Shown here: in pieces, positions 1 through 8,215 of the stretch
Layout of the letters: every line of letters starts with the position of its first letter
How positions within the stretch are numbered: the stretch's first letter is position 1
NCBI RefSeq assembly: GCF_013031405.1
Contig: NZ_WPZY01000007.1
Span: forward strand, 218,697 to 282,696
Reading direction: 5' to 3'
Source: Ruegeria sp. HKCCD8929
Lineage (GTDB): Bacteria > Pseudomonadota > Alphaproteobacteria > Rhodobacterales > Rhodobacteraceae
DNA: 64,000 bases
The notes under the pieces: generated by a model
Seen by the model: only the letters and a program-made list of their open reading frames with translations
Database searches by the model: none
Told to the model about the DNA's origin: nothing
Position numbers and translations under genes: made by a program

Positions 1-80
1 TGCCATTCGCATTTTGAGCATGTGCGGGCAAAAGGAAAGCCCCTAGCGTCGGTCGAAATGTCCAATGTCTGAGCGCGAAA

Positions 81-1460
81 ATGACCGAGGCCCGTCCCAT
101 TGCCCGAACTGCCCCCGCGCTGGAGCGGCTGGCGGCGTTTGTCGCCAACGCACCTCTAGAGCCGGACGCCGCCACGCTGCGCACCCTGCAGGACGGAGTG
201 GTGGATTGTCTGGGCTGTATCCTCGTGGGCTCGGGCACATCGGTGGCGCAAAACGCGCAGGCGGGGGTAAAGGCGCTCGGATCGGGAGGGCGCTGGCCAG
301 TCAACGGCACGGATTTGCAGGTAGGCCGCGCGCAAGCCGCGCTGCTGAACGCCGTGGCGGGCCATGCGCTGGACTTCGATGATTGGGAGGCCCCCGGCAA
401 TACCCATCCCACTGTTGTCATCCTCCCGGCCCTGCTGGCGTCGGTAGAAGGCACCACCTCGGGCGCCGACCTGATCGCGCCCTACCTTGCCGGGTTCGAG
501 GTGATCGCCCGGCTGGGCGAGGCGATGAATTTCGAACATTACGACGGCGGCTGGCACACCACCGCCACTCTGGGCGCATTGGGGGCTGCGGCGGCAGTGG
601 CGCGCTTGCTGGGACTGGACACCCTGCAAACCGCACACGCCCTGTCGCTCGCCGCCAGCCGGGCGGCCGGCTATACCTGCCAGTTTGGCAGCAATGCCAA
701 GCCGTTGCAGGCCGGGTTCGCCGCACAGGCCGCAGTGGAGTGTGCGTATCTAGCACAAGCGGGCGTCACCGGGCAGGTGCATGTGCTGGATCACCCCAAG
801 GGCATGGCGGCGCTGACCGGCGGGGCCAATCCCGCGCGGATGGAGGCGGCGCTGGAGCGGTTGGGCAAGCCGCTGGCGCTGGCCGAACACGGGCTGATCC
901 TGAAACCCTGGCCGAGCTGCGGCTATACCCACCGGATCATGACCTGCGCGCTTGAACTGGCGCCTAAGCTGGACAACCTCGGCCAGATCGATCGGACCGA
1001 CCTGCACCTGCCGGATTTCCACTATGCCATCCTGCCCTTCGACACGCCCTCGCACTGCTCCGAGGCGTTGTTCAGCCTGCCCTTTGTGTGCGCCATGGGG
1101 CTGGCGCGGCAGGACCTGACACTGGCCAATGTGGCCCGGCCCACATGGGACGATCCCGAGATCGCCGCGCTCATCGCCAAGACCCGCGTGCACCCGTTCC
1201 GGCCCAAACGCCCTGACCAGAACTACGCCCCCGAAGACCCCGACCGGCTGGAGATCACTCTGACCGACGGGCGCCAACTGACCGCCTCCTGCATCTATCC
1301 CATCGGCGCGCCGCAACACCCGATGACCGAGGCGCAGATCCGCGCCAAGTTCACCGCCAACGCGGGACCGGTATCTCAGGATTGGGTCGATGCCCTGTTC
1401 GACTGGCCGCGCGCGCCCTCGATCCTCTCCCTGCTTGACGCGAAAGGAGACCGCCCATGA
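81..1460 (+). CDS. MmgE/PrpD family protein
   Basis: This is a 459-residue protein of the MmgE/PrpD fold, whose known members include 2-methylcitrate dehydratase and cis-aconitate-related enzymes. The family assignment rests on overall length and on family-like stretches such as HALDFDDWEAPGNTHPT (about residues 94-110), GGWHTTATLGALGAA, GSNAKPLQAGFAAQAAVECA and KPWPSCGYTHR. The substrate cannot be read from the sequence. The stop codon overlaps the start of the downstream MttB-like methyltransferase (ATGA), so the two are almost certainly co-translated; that partner makes a housekeeping methylcitrate role unlikely. The start at 81 has no strong ribosome binding site, so a slightly different start is possible. 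Confidence 0.85.
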   Translation: MTEARPIARTAPALERLAAFVANAPLEPDAATLRTLQDGVVDCLGCILVGSGTSVAQNAQAGVKALGSGGRWPVNGTDLQVGRAQAALLNAVAGHALDFDDWEAPGNTHPTVVILPALLASVEGTTSGADLIAPYLAGFEVIARLGEAMNFEHYDGGWHTTATLGALGAAAAVARLLGLDTLQTAHALSLAASRAAGYTCQFGSNAKPLQAGFAAQAAVECAYLAQAGVTGQVHVLDHPKGMAALTGGANPARMEAALERLGKPLALAEHGLILKPWPSCGYTHRIMTCALELAPKLDNLGQIDRTDLHLPDFHYAILPFDTPSHCSEALFSLPFVCAMGLARQDLTLANVARPTWDDPEIAALIAKTRVHPFRPKRPDQNYAPEDPDRLEITLTDGRQLTASCIYPIGAPQHPMTEAQIRAKFTANAGPVSQDWVDALFDWPRAPSILSLLDAKGDRP

Positions 1461-3010
1461 CCCGTTCCCGATCCGGTCGCGCCGCTCGGCGTGCCGCCCG
1501 CGCGGATGGCGCGGGGTCCGGCCCCACATCCGCTATCTGGCCGGGCATCGAGGGTGGTCGTTATCGCCCGATCCCGCAGGACGGCATCGCCGCCATTCAC
1601 GACACCGCGCTGCGCATTCTGGCCGAGGTCGGCATGGCCCGCGCCACCCCGCGCTGCATCGACACCGTGACGGCGGCGGGTGGCGGCGTGACCGAACAGG
1701 GCCGCCTGCTGTTTCCACGCGAGATGGTCGAGCGGGTGCTGGCAACTGCGGGGCGCGGCTTCAAGCTCTATGGTCAAAAGCCGGAACACGACCTCGACCC
1801 CTCGGGCACCCGCATCCATCTGGGCACGTCCGGAGCCGCCGTCCACATCATCGACAGCGACACGCGCGAGGTGCGCGACAGCACGCTGCAGGACCTCTAC
1901 GACATGGCTCGGCTGGCCGAAGCGCTGCCCAATATCCACATGTTCCAGCGCACCGTGGTGGCGCGGGATCTGATCGACCCGCATGAAATGGAGCTGAACA
2001 CGGCCTATGCCTGCGCCCTGGGCACTGCCAAGCCCATCGGCACTTCGTTCAGCTCGGCCCAGACCATGCGGGATGCCATCGACATCTTCCACCGCATCGC
2101 GGGCGGCGAGGCGGCATGGCGCGCGCGTCCCTTCTGTTGTGTCTCCACCTGTTTCGTGGTCCCGCCGCTCACCTTCGCCGAAGAGGCGCTGAGCATCATC
2201 GAATGCGCCGCCGACACCGGCACGCCGCTGAAACTGGTCTCGGCGGGTCAGGCGGGCGCGACCTCGCCCGCACCGCTGGCGGGCGCGGTGGCGCAGCAGA
2301 CCGCCGAGGTGCTGGCGGGGCTGGTCTATGTCAACCTGCTGAACCCGGGCCACCCGGCGCTGTTCGGCGCGCTGCCCTTTGTCAGCGACCTGCGCACCGG
2401 GGCGATGTCGGGGGGCTCGGCGGAGCAGGGTGTGCTGATGGCCGCCTGCGCGCAGATGGCCCAGTTCTACGGCATTCCCTGCGCGGTCTCGGCAGGCATG
2501 ACCGATAGCAAGATGCCGGACTTTCAGGCCGGGTATGAAAAAGGCATCACCGAATTGCTCAGCGCGCTGGCCGGGGCCAACCTGATCTACGAAGCGGCGG
2601 GCATGTATGGCTCGCTGCTGGCGGCCTCGAAAGAGAGCTTTGTTCTGGACAACGACCTGATCGGCTCGGTCCTGCGGGCGACGCGGGGGATCGACGTGAC
2701 CGAGGATACGCTGGCCTTCGACGTGATCCGCGAGGTTTGCACCAACGGGCCGGGGCATTTTCTGGGCGCCGATCAAACGCTGAACCGGATGCAGTCGGAT
2801 TATTATTACCCGGCACTCGCCGACCGCCGGACACCGCAGGAATGGGGCGATGCCGGGGGGGACGACCTGCTGGAGCAGGCCCGTGCCCGGACCCGGGCGC
2901 TGCTGGCGGAACCAGTGCCGGACCACGTGTCACATGAGATCGACGCTGAGATCCGGCGGGCTTACCCGATCCGCCTGCCCCACCCGGCGCGGGGCATACA
3001 CGCGGCCTGA
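1457..3010 (+). CDS. Trimethylamine methyltransferase (MttB) family protein, non-pyrrolysine
   Basis: A 517-residue member of the MttB superfamily, recognised from IHLGTSGAAVHIID, FSSAQTMRDAIDIF, PPLTFAEEALSIIECA and the C-terminal DQTLNRMQSDYYYP region. MttB proteins transfer methyl groups from methylamines or quaternary amines to a corrinoid protein. This gene has no in-frame amber codon, so it belongs to the larger non-pyrrolysine group, some of which demethylate glycine betaine or related compounds. No corrinoid protein (MtbC-type) or corrinoid reductive activase is encoded nearby, so the methyl acceptor is unknown. The start overlaps the upstream PrpD-like gene (ATGA) and is preceded by AAAGGAG. 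A terminator-like hairpin follows the stop. Confidence 0.85.
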   Translation: MTRSRSGRAARRAARADGAGSGPTSAIWPGIEGGRYRPIPQDGIAAIHDTALRILAEVGMARATPRCIDTVTAAGGGVTEQGRLLFPREMVERVLATAGRGFKLYGQKPEHDLDPSGTRIHLGTSGAAVHIIDSDTREVRDSTLQDLYDMARLAEALPNIHMFQRTVVARDLIDPHEMELNTAYACALGTAKPIGTSFSSAQTMRDAIDIFHRIAGGEAAWRARPFCCVSTCFVVPPLTFAEEALSIIECAADTGTPLKLVSAGQAGATSPAPLAGAVAQQTAEVLAGLVYVNLLNPGHPALFGALPFVSDLRTGAMSGGSAEQGVLMAACAQMAQFYGIPCAVSAGMTDSKMPDFQAGYEKGITELLSALAGANLIYEAAGMYGSLLAASKESFVLDNDLIGSVLRATRGIDVTEDTLAFDVIREVCTNGPGHFLGADQTLNRMQSDYYYPALADRRTPQEWGDAGGDDLLEQARARTRALLAEPVPDHVSHEIDAEIRRAYPIRLPHPARGIHAA

Positions 3011-3023
3011 GAAAACGTAAAAA

Positions 3024-3050
3024 AGGCCGGAGCAATGCCCCGGCCCTTTC
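3024..3050. terminator. Bidirectional terminator between convergent genes
   Basis: GGCCGG (3025-3030) pairs with CCGGCC (3040-3045) around a short mismatched inner stem and an AAT loop. It is flanked by an A run on the left and CTTT on the right, so it can act in both directions. It separates the plus-strand MttB-like gene from the minus-strand HD-domain gene. Confidence 0.65.
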
Positions 3051-3054
3051 ATCC

Positions 3055-3663
3055 TCACTCGGCGGCCTGATGTGCCTCTTCCGCTGTCTCGTTCAGCTCC
3101 ATATGACCCTCGCCCTTGTTCAGAATCCGCCGCAGCATTGGCTCGAAGAACTCCAGCGGTTTAGTCGGGTAATCCGGGTCAAAGGCGCATTGGTCGTAGT
3201 CATGGCAGAAGCGGCGGCAATCCTCCCAATAGGGGCTGTCGCGATACTTGTCGCGGGCGTTGCGGTCGCCGCCGAGATGGTGGTTGTAGTAATACCCCTG
3301 GAACACACAGTGATGCTTGAGAATCCAATGCGTGCGCTCGCTGACATAGGGCTTCATCATCGCCGCCGACAACTCGCCGTGATTGTAAGGGGACAGGATG
3401 TCGCCCACGTCATGCACCAGAGCGGCCACCACAATCTCTTCATCTGCACCATCCTCATAGGCACGGGTCGCGGCCTGCAGGCTGTGCTGATAGCGGTTCA
3501 CCGGGTAGGGCGTCCACTCTTCGTCCAGCGAGCGGATGGCGTCGAGGATGCGGTCGGGCAAAGCGGCGTTATACGCCTCTTCATAGTCCATCACGGCATC
3601 CCAATCGGCCTTGGTCGCTTCTTCGAAGCTGGTCCAGGTTGGTTTGTGGCTTTTGTCGAGCAT
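3055..3663 (-). CDS. HD-domain protein, PhnZ-like putative mixed-valence di-iron oxygenase
   Basis: A 202-residue HD-domain protein. Visible metal-ligand candidates are H60, the H84-D85 pair (ALVHDVGD), H95, H117/H118 (ILKHHCVFQGYYY) and D155/D157. This H...HD...H...H...D order is shared by HD phosphohydrolases and by HD-domain mixed-valence di-iron oxygenases such as PhnZ and TmpB, which cleave phosphonates. The size (about 200 residues) and the extended second half resemble the oxygenase branch, but sequence inspection cannot prove oxygenase activity. It is divergent from a LysR regulator across 99 bp that contain an inverted repeat, and convergent with the MttB-like gene, so a link to quaternary-amine or phosphonate breakdown is an inference. 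Confidence 0.7.
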   Translation of the reverse strand: MLDKSHKPTWTSFEEATKADWDAVMDYEEAYNAALPDRILDAIRSLDEEWTPYPVNRYQHSLQAATRAYEDGADEEIVVAALVHDVGDILSPYNHGELSAAMMKPYVSERTHWILKHHCVFQGYYYNHHLGGDRNARDKYRDSPYWEDCRRFCHDYDQCAFDPDYPTKPLEFFEPMLRRILNKGEGHMELNETAEEAHQAAE

Positions 3664-3713
3664 GGCGGTTTCCTGTTCTGAACGCTGGGGCGCAGTCTAG
3701 ACACTGCTAGCCC

Positions 3714-3732
3714 ATCAATAAAATGAATTGAT
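3714..3732. promoter_or_regulatory. Candidate LysR operator
   Basis: ATCAAT (3714-3719) and ATTGAT (3727-3732) form a perfect inverted repeat with a 7-nt spacer in the divergent intergenic region between the HD-domain gene and the LysR gene. It fits the T-N11-A dyads used by LysR proteins, which usually regulate the divergent neighbour. It lies 30 nt upstream of the LysR start, a usual place for autoregulation. Confidence 0.55.
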
Positions 3733-3762
3733 TTGCTCAATCCGATGAAGAAATAGTTTCAT

Positions 3763-4602
3763 ATGCAGATCAAAGCACTCGAAACCTTTCTGTGCGTGGC
3801 CGACGCCGGCGGATTTCATGCCGCCGCGCGCAAGATGAATGTCACGCAAACCGCCATCAGCGCCCGTATTCGCGCGGTCGAACAGGCGGTGGGCCAGACC
3901 CTGTTCACCCGGGGTGCGGGCGGCACCGCGCTGACCGATTTCGGCCGCCAGTTCCGGCCCTATGCCGAGCAGATGGTTGCGCTCTGGGCCTTTTCCTCGC
4001 GCGAGTTGCCGGGGCAACAGCCCAACCGCGTATCGATCCGGCTGGGCGCGCAGCTCAGCATCTGGGACCCGCTGCTGGTCGATCTGGCGATCAGTCTTGA
4101 GGAGAATTTCGGCAAGCTGCTGCTGACCCTGAACTACGATCACGACCTGAACGTAGCCGAGGCCGTCGCCTCGCACGTGCTGGACGCGGCGCTGACCCAT
4201 GAGAGGCCCCGCGACCGGCAAACCCAGCACGAGGAACTGCCGCCGGAACGATTGATCCTAGTCGAAAACCCTCAGTCCGAAGCTGCAGAGGCGTTGTTCG
4301 TGAATCTGGAGCTTGGCGAGCAGTATCGGGATCACGTGCGCAACGTGGCCCGGCAGGCGTCGGGCCAGACCATCTTTCTGGGCAACTGCATGATGGCACT
4401 GCGCTATGTGCTGCGGCGCGGCGGGCGGGGGTACTTTCCGGACTATCTGGTCTCGCACCACCTGCAAAGCAGTGAGCTAGTGCGGGTGCCGGAGGCCGAG
4501 GACCTGTTGTTACCGCTTTATTTAGTCTTTCATCCAGACCCGGCGCGGCGAGCACAGTTCGACGAGATTCTGAGCTGTTTGCGAGACCTGCGGATCACGT
4601 GA
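3763..4602 (+). CDS. LysR family transcriptional regulator
   Basis: 279 residues. The N-terminal winged helix-turn-helix is clear (LETFLCVADAGGFHAAARKM, then TQTAISARIRAVEQAVGQTLF, about residues 5-52), followed by a LysR substrate-binding domain. It is divergent from the HD-domain oxygenase-like gene and shares an intergenic inverted repeat with it, so the HD gene is its most likely target. The effector is unknown. The total length is slightly short for the family (usually about 290-310) but no domain appears missing. Confidence 0.88.
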   Translation: MQIKALETFLCVADAGGFHAAARKMNVTQTAISARIRAVEQAVGQTLFTRGAGGTALTDFGRQFRPYAEQMVALWAFSSRELPGQQPNRVSIRLGAQLSIWDPLLVDLAISLEENFGKLLLTLNYDHDLNVAEAVASHVLDAALTHERPRDRQTQHEELPPERLILVENPQSEAAEALFVNLELGEQYRDHVRNVARQASGQTIFLGNCMMALRYVLRRGGRGYFPDYLVSHHLQSSELVRVPEAEDLLLPLYLVFHPDPARRAQFDEILSCLRDLRIT

Positions 4603-4709
4603 TCCGAGGCGCAGCGGACGCCCTATCCCGCTCGCCCATTTGACAAATCGCCGCTTCCGGGCTCATGACTGGAACAACCCATCCCGACCACCGGGCAAGG
4701 ACACGCAAG

Positions 4710-5375
4710 ATGAGATTCCTTCTGGTCGAAGACAATGCCAGCCTGGCCAAGGCCATTCTTGACCGGCTGCGGCTGGACGGGCATGTGGTGGATCACGCGC
4801 CGGATGTACAAAGCGCCGAGGATTTCGCCGCCACCACCGACTACGACCTGATCCTGCTGGATATCATGCTGCCCGACGGCGATGGCCGTACCTTCCTGAA
4901 GCAACACCGCGACCGGCAGATTGAAACGCCGGTGATCGTGCTGACCGCCCGCTCGGAAGTCTCCGACCGGGTGGGCGTGCTGGATCTGGGCGCCGACGAT
5001 TACATCACCAAGCCCTTCGATTTCTCAGAACTTGAGGCGCGCTGCCGGGCGGTTCTGCGGCGGCGTGGCGGCGGCAGCTCGAACGAGCGGCGCTTTGGCA
5101 ATCTGCGCTTTGACCCCATGGCCGGAACCCTGTCGGTCGAGGATCAGACCATCTCGCTCAGGAACAAGGAACTCCGCCTGCTCGAAGTGTTTCTGAGCGC
5201 GCCGGACCGGATATTCTCAAAGGCCAAGCTGGTGGACCGGCTGTTTTCCTATGAAGAGGATGTCTCGGAAAACGCTATCGAGGTCTATGTGGGCCGCCTG
5301 CGCAAGCATCTGGTGGGCTCAGGCGTCGAGATCGCCACCGTGCGCGGCCTGGGTTACCGGATGTCGCTGCAATGA
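4710..5375 (+). CDS. OmpR/TctD-type response regulator
   Basis: 221 residues from the chosen ATG at 4710. An upstream in-frame ATG at 4665 would add 15 residues that do not belong to a receiver domain. The receiver domain opens with MRFLLVEDNASLAKAIL and carries the phospho-acceptor aspartate in DLILLDIMLPDGDG (about D51) and the conserved lysine in ADDYITKPFDF. The C-terminal half is a winged-helix effector domain ending AIEVYVGRLRKHL...GLGYRM. The stop overlaps the start of the cognate kinase gene (ATGA). The pairing with a kinase and a periplasmic binding protein resembles TctD/TctE-type carboxylate-sensing systems. Confidence 0.9.
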   Translation: MRFLLVEDNASLAKAILDRLRLDGHVVDHAPDVQSAEDFAATTDYDLILLDIMLPDGDGRTFLKQHRDRQIETPVIVLTARSEVSDRVGVLDLGADDYITKPFDFSELEARCRAVLRRRGGGSSNERRFGNLRFDPMAGTLSVEDQTISLRNKELRLLEVFLSAPDRIFSKAKLVDRLFSYEEDVSENAIEVYVGRLRKHLVGSGVEIATVRGLGYRMSLQ

Positions 5376-6757
5376 CCCGGCGGGCCCATGTCAGCGGGTC
5401 GATCCGCAGGCGGCTGTTGTTGCAGTTGCTGGGCAGCGCCGCGCTGCTGGCCGCCATCCTGTTCGTGACTGTGCTGGGGTTCGTGCGGGATGTGGCGGAG
5501 GAGAGCCATGACAGCATCCTCTTTGCCTCGGCCACCTCGATCATGGATTCGATTGCGGTGAATGCGGGCGAGGTGTCGGTCGATCTTCCCTATGCGGCGC
5601 TGTCGATGCTGGGCAATGTCAGCGACGACCGGGTGTTCTATCGCGTCTCGCGCGCCGGGGAGGTGCTGACCGGATATTCGGACCTGCCAGCAGGCGAAGC
5701 CACCGTGCGGGCCGGTCAGCCCGTGTTCGAGACGCTGGATTACAAGGGCGAGACCATCCGCATGGTGACCTCGTCCCGGCGTCTTTCGCTGAACGGCGCG
5801 CCCACGGATATCGAGGTATCGGTTGCACAGACGCAGAACGGGCAGGCCGCCATACTGGCACGGCTGTCCCGGTCGGCGCTCTATCTGGGGATCGGGTTCT
5901 TCGTGTTGTCCTCGGCATTGGCGATCTGGTCAGCACAATCCAGCGTTCGTCCGCTGAAATCGCTGGCACAGGCCGTGTCGCGCCGGGGGCCCAAGGACCT
6001 GCGCCCGGTGTCGCGCCCGGTGCCGTCGGAAATGGCGCCACTGGTCTCGTCGCTCAACACGTTCATCGACCGGCTCGGCGTATCCCTGACCCGGTCCGAG
6101 GATTTCATTGCCGAGGCCGCGCACCGGGTCCGGACCCCGCTTGCCACGGTCAGGACACAGGCCGAGATCACCCTACGGCGGGTCGAAAAGGAAGAAAACC
6201 GCGGCAGCCTGCGCGAGATGATCCGCGCCATCGACGAAACCTCACGCGCGTCGGGGCAATTGCTGGATCACGCCATGGTCTCGTTCCGCACCGACAGTCT
6301 TGAGCGGGTCGATATCGACCTGGCCGAGCTGGCCCGCGAACTGGTCGAGCGTTTGCGCCCGGTGGCAGATCTGAAGGATATCGATCTGCATTTCGCCAAC
6401 TCCGGCACCCCCCGCATGTCTGGCGACGCGATCCTGATCCAGAACGCCGTGCGCAACATTCTGGACAATGCCATCAAATACTCCCCGCCCGAGCGGCAGG
6501 TGCATATCCGGGTCAGCGGTGACGGGGCGCAGGCCCGGGTGTCGATCGAAGACGAGGCCGGAGGGTTCGGCACCACCGACACCCATGCCCTGACCGAACG
6601 CTTTGTACGGGGCGAGAATACCCAAGGCGTCGTCGGATCGGGGTTGGGCCTGACCATCGCCCGCGAAGTGGCCGAGGCCCATGGCGGCACCCTGACCATC
6701 GAAACCAGCAAATCCGGAGCCGGTGCATGCGTAACCCTCTGCTTTCCCTCGCACTGA
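5372..6757 (+). CDS. TctE-like membrane sensor histidine kinase
   Basis: 461 residues. A membrane segment near residues 14-34 and a second one (LYLGIGFFVLSSALAIW, about 170-187) bracket a periplasmic sensor region, as in TctE-type kinases. The dimerisation and phospho-acceptor motif is EAAHRVRTPLATVRTQAEI, the N-box is NAVRNILDNAIKYSP, and the ATP lid ends GSGLGLTIAREVAEAHGG. The gene overlaps the response regulator by 4 nt, and the next gene, a binding protein, begins 31 nt before its end, so the three are translationally coupled. Confidence 0.9.
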   Translation: MTRRAHVSGSIRRRLLLQLLGSAALLAAILFVTVLGFVRDVAEESHDSILFASATSIMDSIAVNAGEVSVDLPYAALSMLGNVSDDRVFYRVSRAGEVLTGYSDLPAGEATVRAGQPVFETLDYKGETIRMVTSSRRLSLNGAPTDIEVSVAQTQNGQAAILARLSRSALYLGIGFFVLSSALAIWSAQSSVRPLKSLAQAVSRRGPKDLRPVSRPVPSEMAPLVSSLNTFIDRLGVSLTRSEDFIAEAAHRVRTPLATVRTQAEITLRRVEKEENRGSLREMIRAIDETSRASGQLLDHAMVSFRTDSLERVDIDLAELARELVERLRPVADLKDIDLHFANSGTPRMSGDAILIQNAVRNILDNAIKYSPPERQVHIRVSGDGAQARVSIEDEAGGFGTTDTHALTERFVRGENTQGVVGSGLGLTIAREVAEAHGGTLTIETSKSGAGACVTLCFPSH

Positions 6758-7758
6758 TCGCCAGCCTGTGGGGTGTCTCGGCCAGCGCCTTCGAGATCGA
6801 GGACCGGCAATGGGTCGGCCCCGAGAATGCCCGCGCGCTCACAGTCATCTCGACCACCGATTTCGACATTCTGGCGCCGCTGATGGAGAGCTTTCTACGC
6901 AACCGCCCCGGGGTGGCCGTCGATTATGTGGTAGCAAGCAGTTCCGAGCTGATGAAAGCCATCGCCGATGAGGGGCAGACCTTCGATGTGGCGCTGTCCT
7001 CGGCCATGGATCTGCAAACCAAGCTGGCCAATGACGGTTTCACCCGCCCGCACCAATCCTCGGCCACCGCGCTGATCCCCGGCTGGGGCGAGTGGCGCAA
7101 TCACGTGTTTGCGTTCTCGCAGGAACCCGCCTCGATGGTGGTGTCTGCCACCGCGCTCACCGAGGCCGAGATGCCGCGCACACGGCAGGCGCTGATCACG
7201 CTGCTGCGCGAGCAGCCCGACCGTTTCCGGGGCCGCATCGGCACCTATGACGTGTCGCTTAGCGGTCTGGGCTATCTCTTCGCCACGCAGGACGCCCGCA
7301 CGTCCGAGACCTATTGGCGGCTGATGGAGCTGATGGGCGGGCTGGATTTGCAGCTATATTGCTGCTCCGGCGCGATGATCGAACAGGTGGCGGATGGAGA
7401 GATCTTTGTGGCCTATAACGTGCTCGGCAGCTATGCGCGGGCGCGGGCGGATCTGGCGGACCGGATCGTGGTGATCGACCCCGAGGATTACACCCATCTG
7501 ATGATGCGCTCGGCGATCCTGCTGAACGATGCCGCTCAGCCTGAACTGGCCGAGGCCTTTGTCGATCACCTGATCACTGCGGCATGGTCCAACCCTCCGG
7601 CGCCGGAATACCCGTTCCGCCATCCTCTGGGCGCCCCCGGGCCAAGCGAAAGCGCGCGGCGGCCAATCCAGTTGGGGCCGGGTCTGCTGGTCTATCAGGA
7701 CAGGGAAAAACGCAAGCGCTTCCTCGGCGAATGGGTCAGCGCGTTGCGGCAGGAGTGA
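6727..7758 (+). CDS. Periplasmic substrate-binding protein coupled to the two-component system
   Basis: 343 residues with a signal peptide (RNPLLSLALIASLWGVSASA) and the fold signature of AfuA/iron(III)-type binding proteins (LTVISTTDFDILAPLMESF, GQTFDVALSSAMDL, GEIFVAYNVLGSYA). No permease or ATPase gene is adjacent; it starts inside the kinase gene and is followed by a convergent cytochrome gene. The likely role is therefore as a ligand-presenting co-sensor for the kinase rather than a transporter subunit. It contains a vicinal Cys-Cys (QLYCCSGAMI, about residues 216-217). The ligand is unknown. Confidence 0.8.
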   Translation: MRNPLLSLALIASLWGVSASAFEIEDRQWVGPENARALTVISTTDFDILAPLMESFLRNRPGVAVDYVVASSSELMKAIADEGQTFDVALSSAMDLQTKLANDGFTRPHQSSATALIPGWGEWRNHVFAFSQEPASMVVSATALTEAEMPRTRQALITLLREQPDRFRGRIGTYDVSLSGLGYLFATQDARTSETYWRLMELMGGLDLQLYCCSGAMIEQVADGEIFVAYNVLGSYARARADLADRIVVIDPEDYTHLMMRSAILLNDAAQPELAEAFVDHLITAAWSNPPAPEYPFRHPLGAPGPSESARRPIQLGPGLLVYQDREKRKRFLGEWVSALRQE

Positions 7759-7782
7759 TTCCGTCGTTATGCCGGAAAAGTG

Positions 7783-7809
7783 GAACCCGGCCCTGCTCGG
7801 ACCGGGTTC
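7783..7809. terminator. Hairpin between convergent genes
   Basis: GAACCCGG (7783-7790) pairs perfectly with CCGGGTTC (7802-7809) around an 11-nt loop. There is no clear T run on either side, so its strength as an intrinsic terminator is uncertain. It lies in the 60-bp gap between the binding-protein gene and the convergent cytochrome c gene. Confidence 0.45.
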
Positions 7810-7818
7810 GCATTTGGA

Positions 7819-8196
7819 TCAGAAACCGCTCAGATACGCGATGACGTCGGCCTGATCGCTTTCCTTCTTGAGGCCCGCAAAGGACATCTTGGTGCCCTTC
7901 ATGAAGTCCTTGGGCTTGGCCAGAAACTCGGTCAGGCTGGCCTCGTCCCAGACAAGACCGCCCTCGGCGGCTTCGATCAGGGCGGACGAGTATTTGAACC
8001 CTTCGACCTGACCGGCGGGCGCGCCGATGATGCCATTCAGCTGCGGACCGACCTTGTTCTTGGCGTCCTCGCCCACGGCATGGCAGGCCTTGCATTTCCT
8101 GAAGACTTTCTCGCCCTTCTCGGCGTCGCCTTCGGCCACGGCCGGCAGAGCCAGCGCCGAAGCGAGGGTTGCAAGGATAAGGCTACGTTTGATCAT
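7819..8196 (-). CDS. Class I cytochrome c (c2/c550-like)
   Basis: 125 residues with a signal peptide (about 1-21) and a single haem c motif CKACH (about residues 35-39). The C-terminal methionine ligand is likely in the KGTKMSFAGLK region. Size and motif order match periplasmic cytochrome c2/c550 proteins, which carry electrons from the bc1 complex to nitrite, NO or N2O reductases. It lies 19 nt downstream of nosX on the same strand with its own GGAAAGGAAG site, so it may be the last gene of the nos operon and an electron donor to NosZ or NirS; that role is inferred. Confidence 0.85.
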   Translation of the reverse strand: MIKRSLILATLASALALPAVAEGDAEKGEKVFRKCKACHAVGEDAKNKVGPQLNGIIGAPAGQVEGFKYSSALIEAAEGGLVWDEASLTEFLAKPKDFMKGTKMSFAGLKKESDQADVIAYLSGF

Positions 8197-8215
8197 GTGG
8201 CTTCCTTTCCGTCAT

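Noticed and set aside
1457..3010. A pyrrolysine-dependent trimethylamine methyltransferase
   Set aside because: The frame is complete without an internal amber codon, so it is a non-pyrrolysine homologue.
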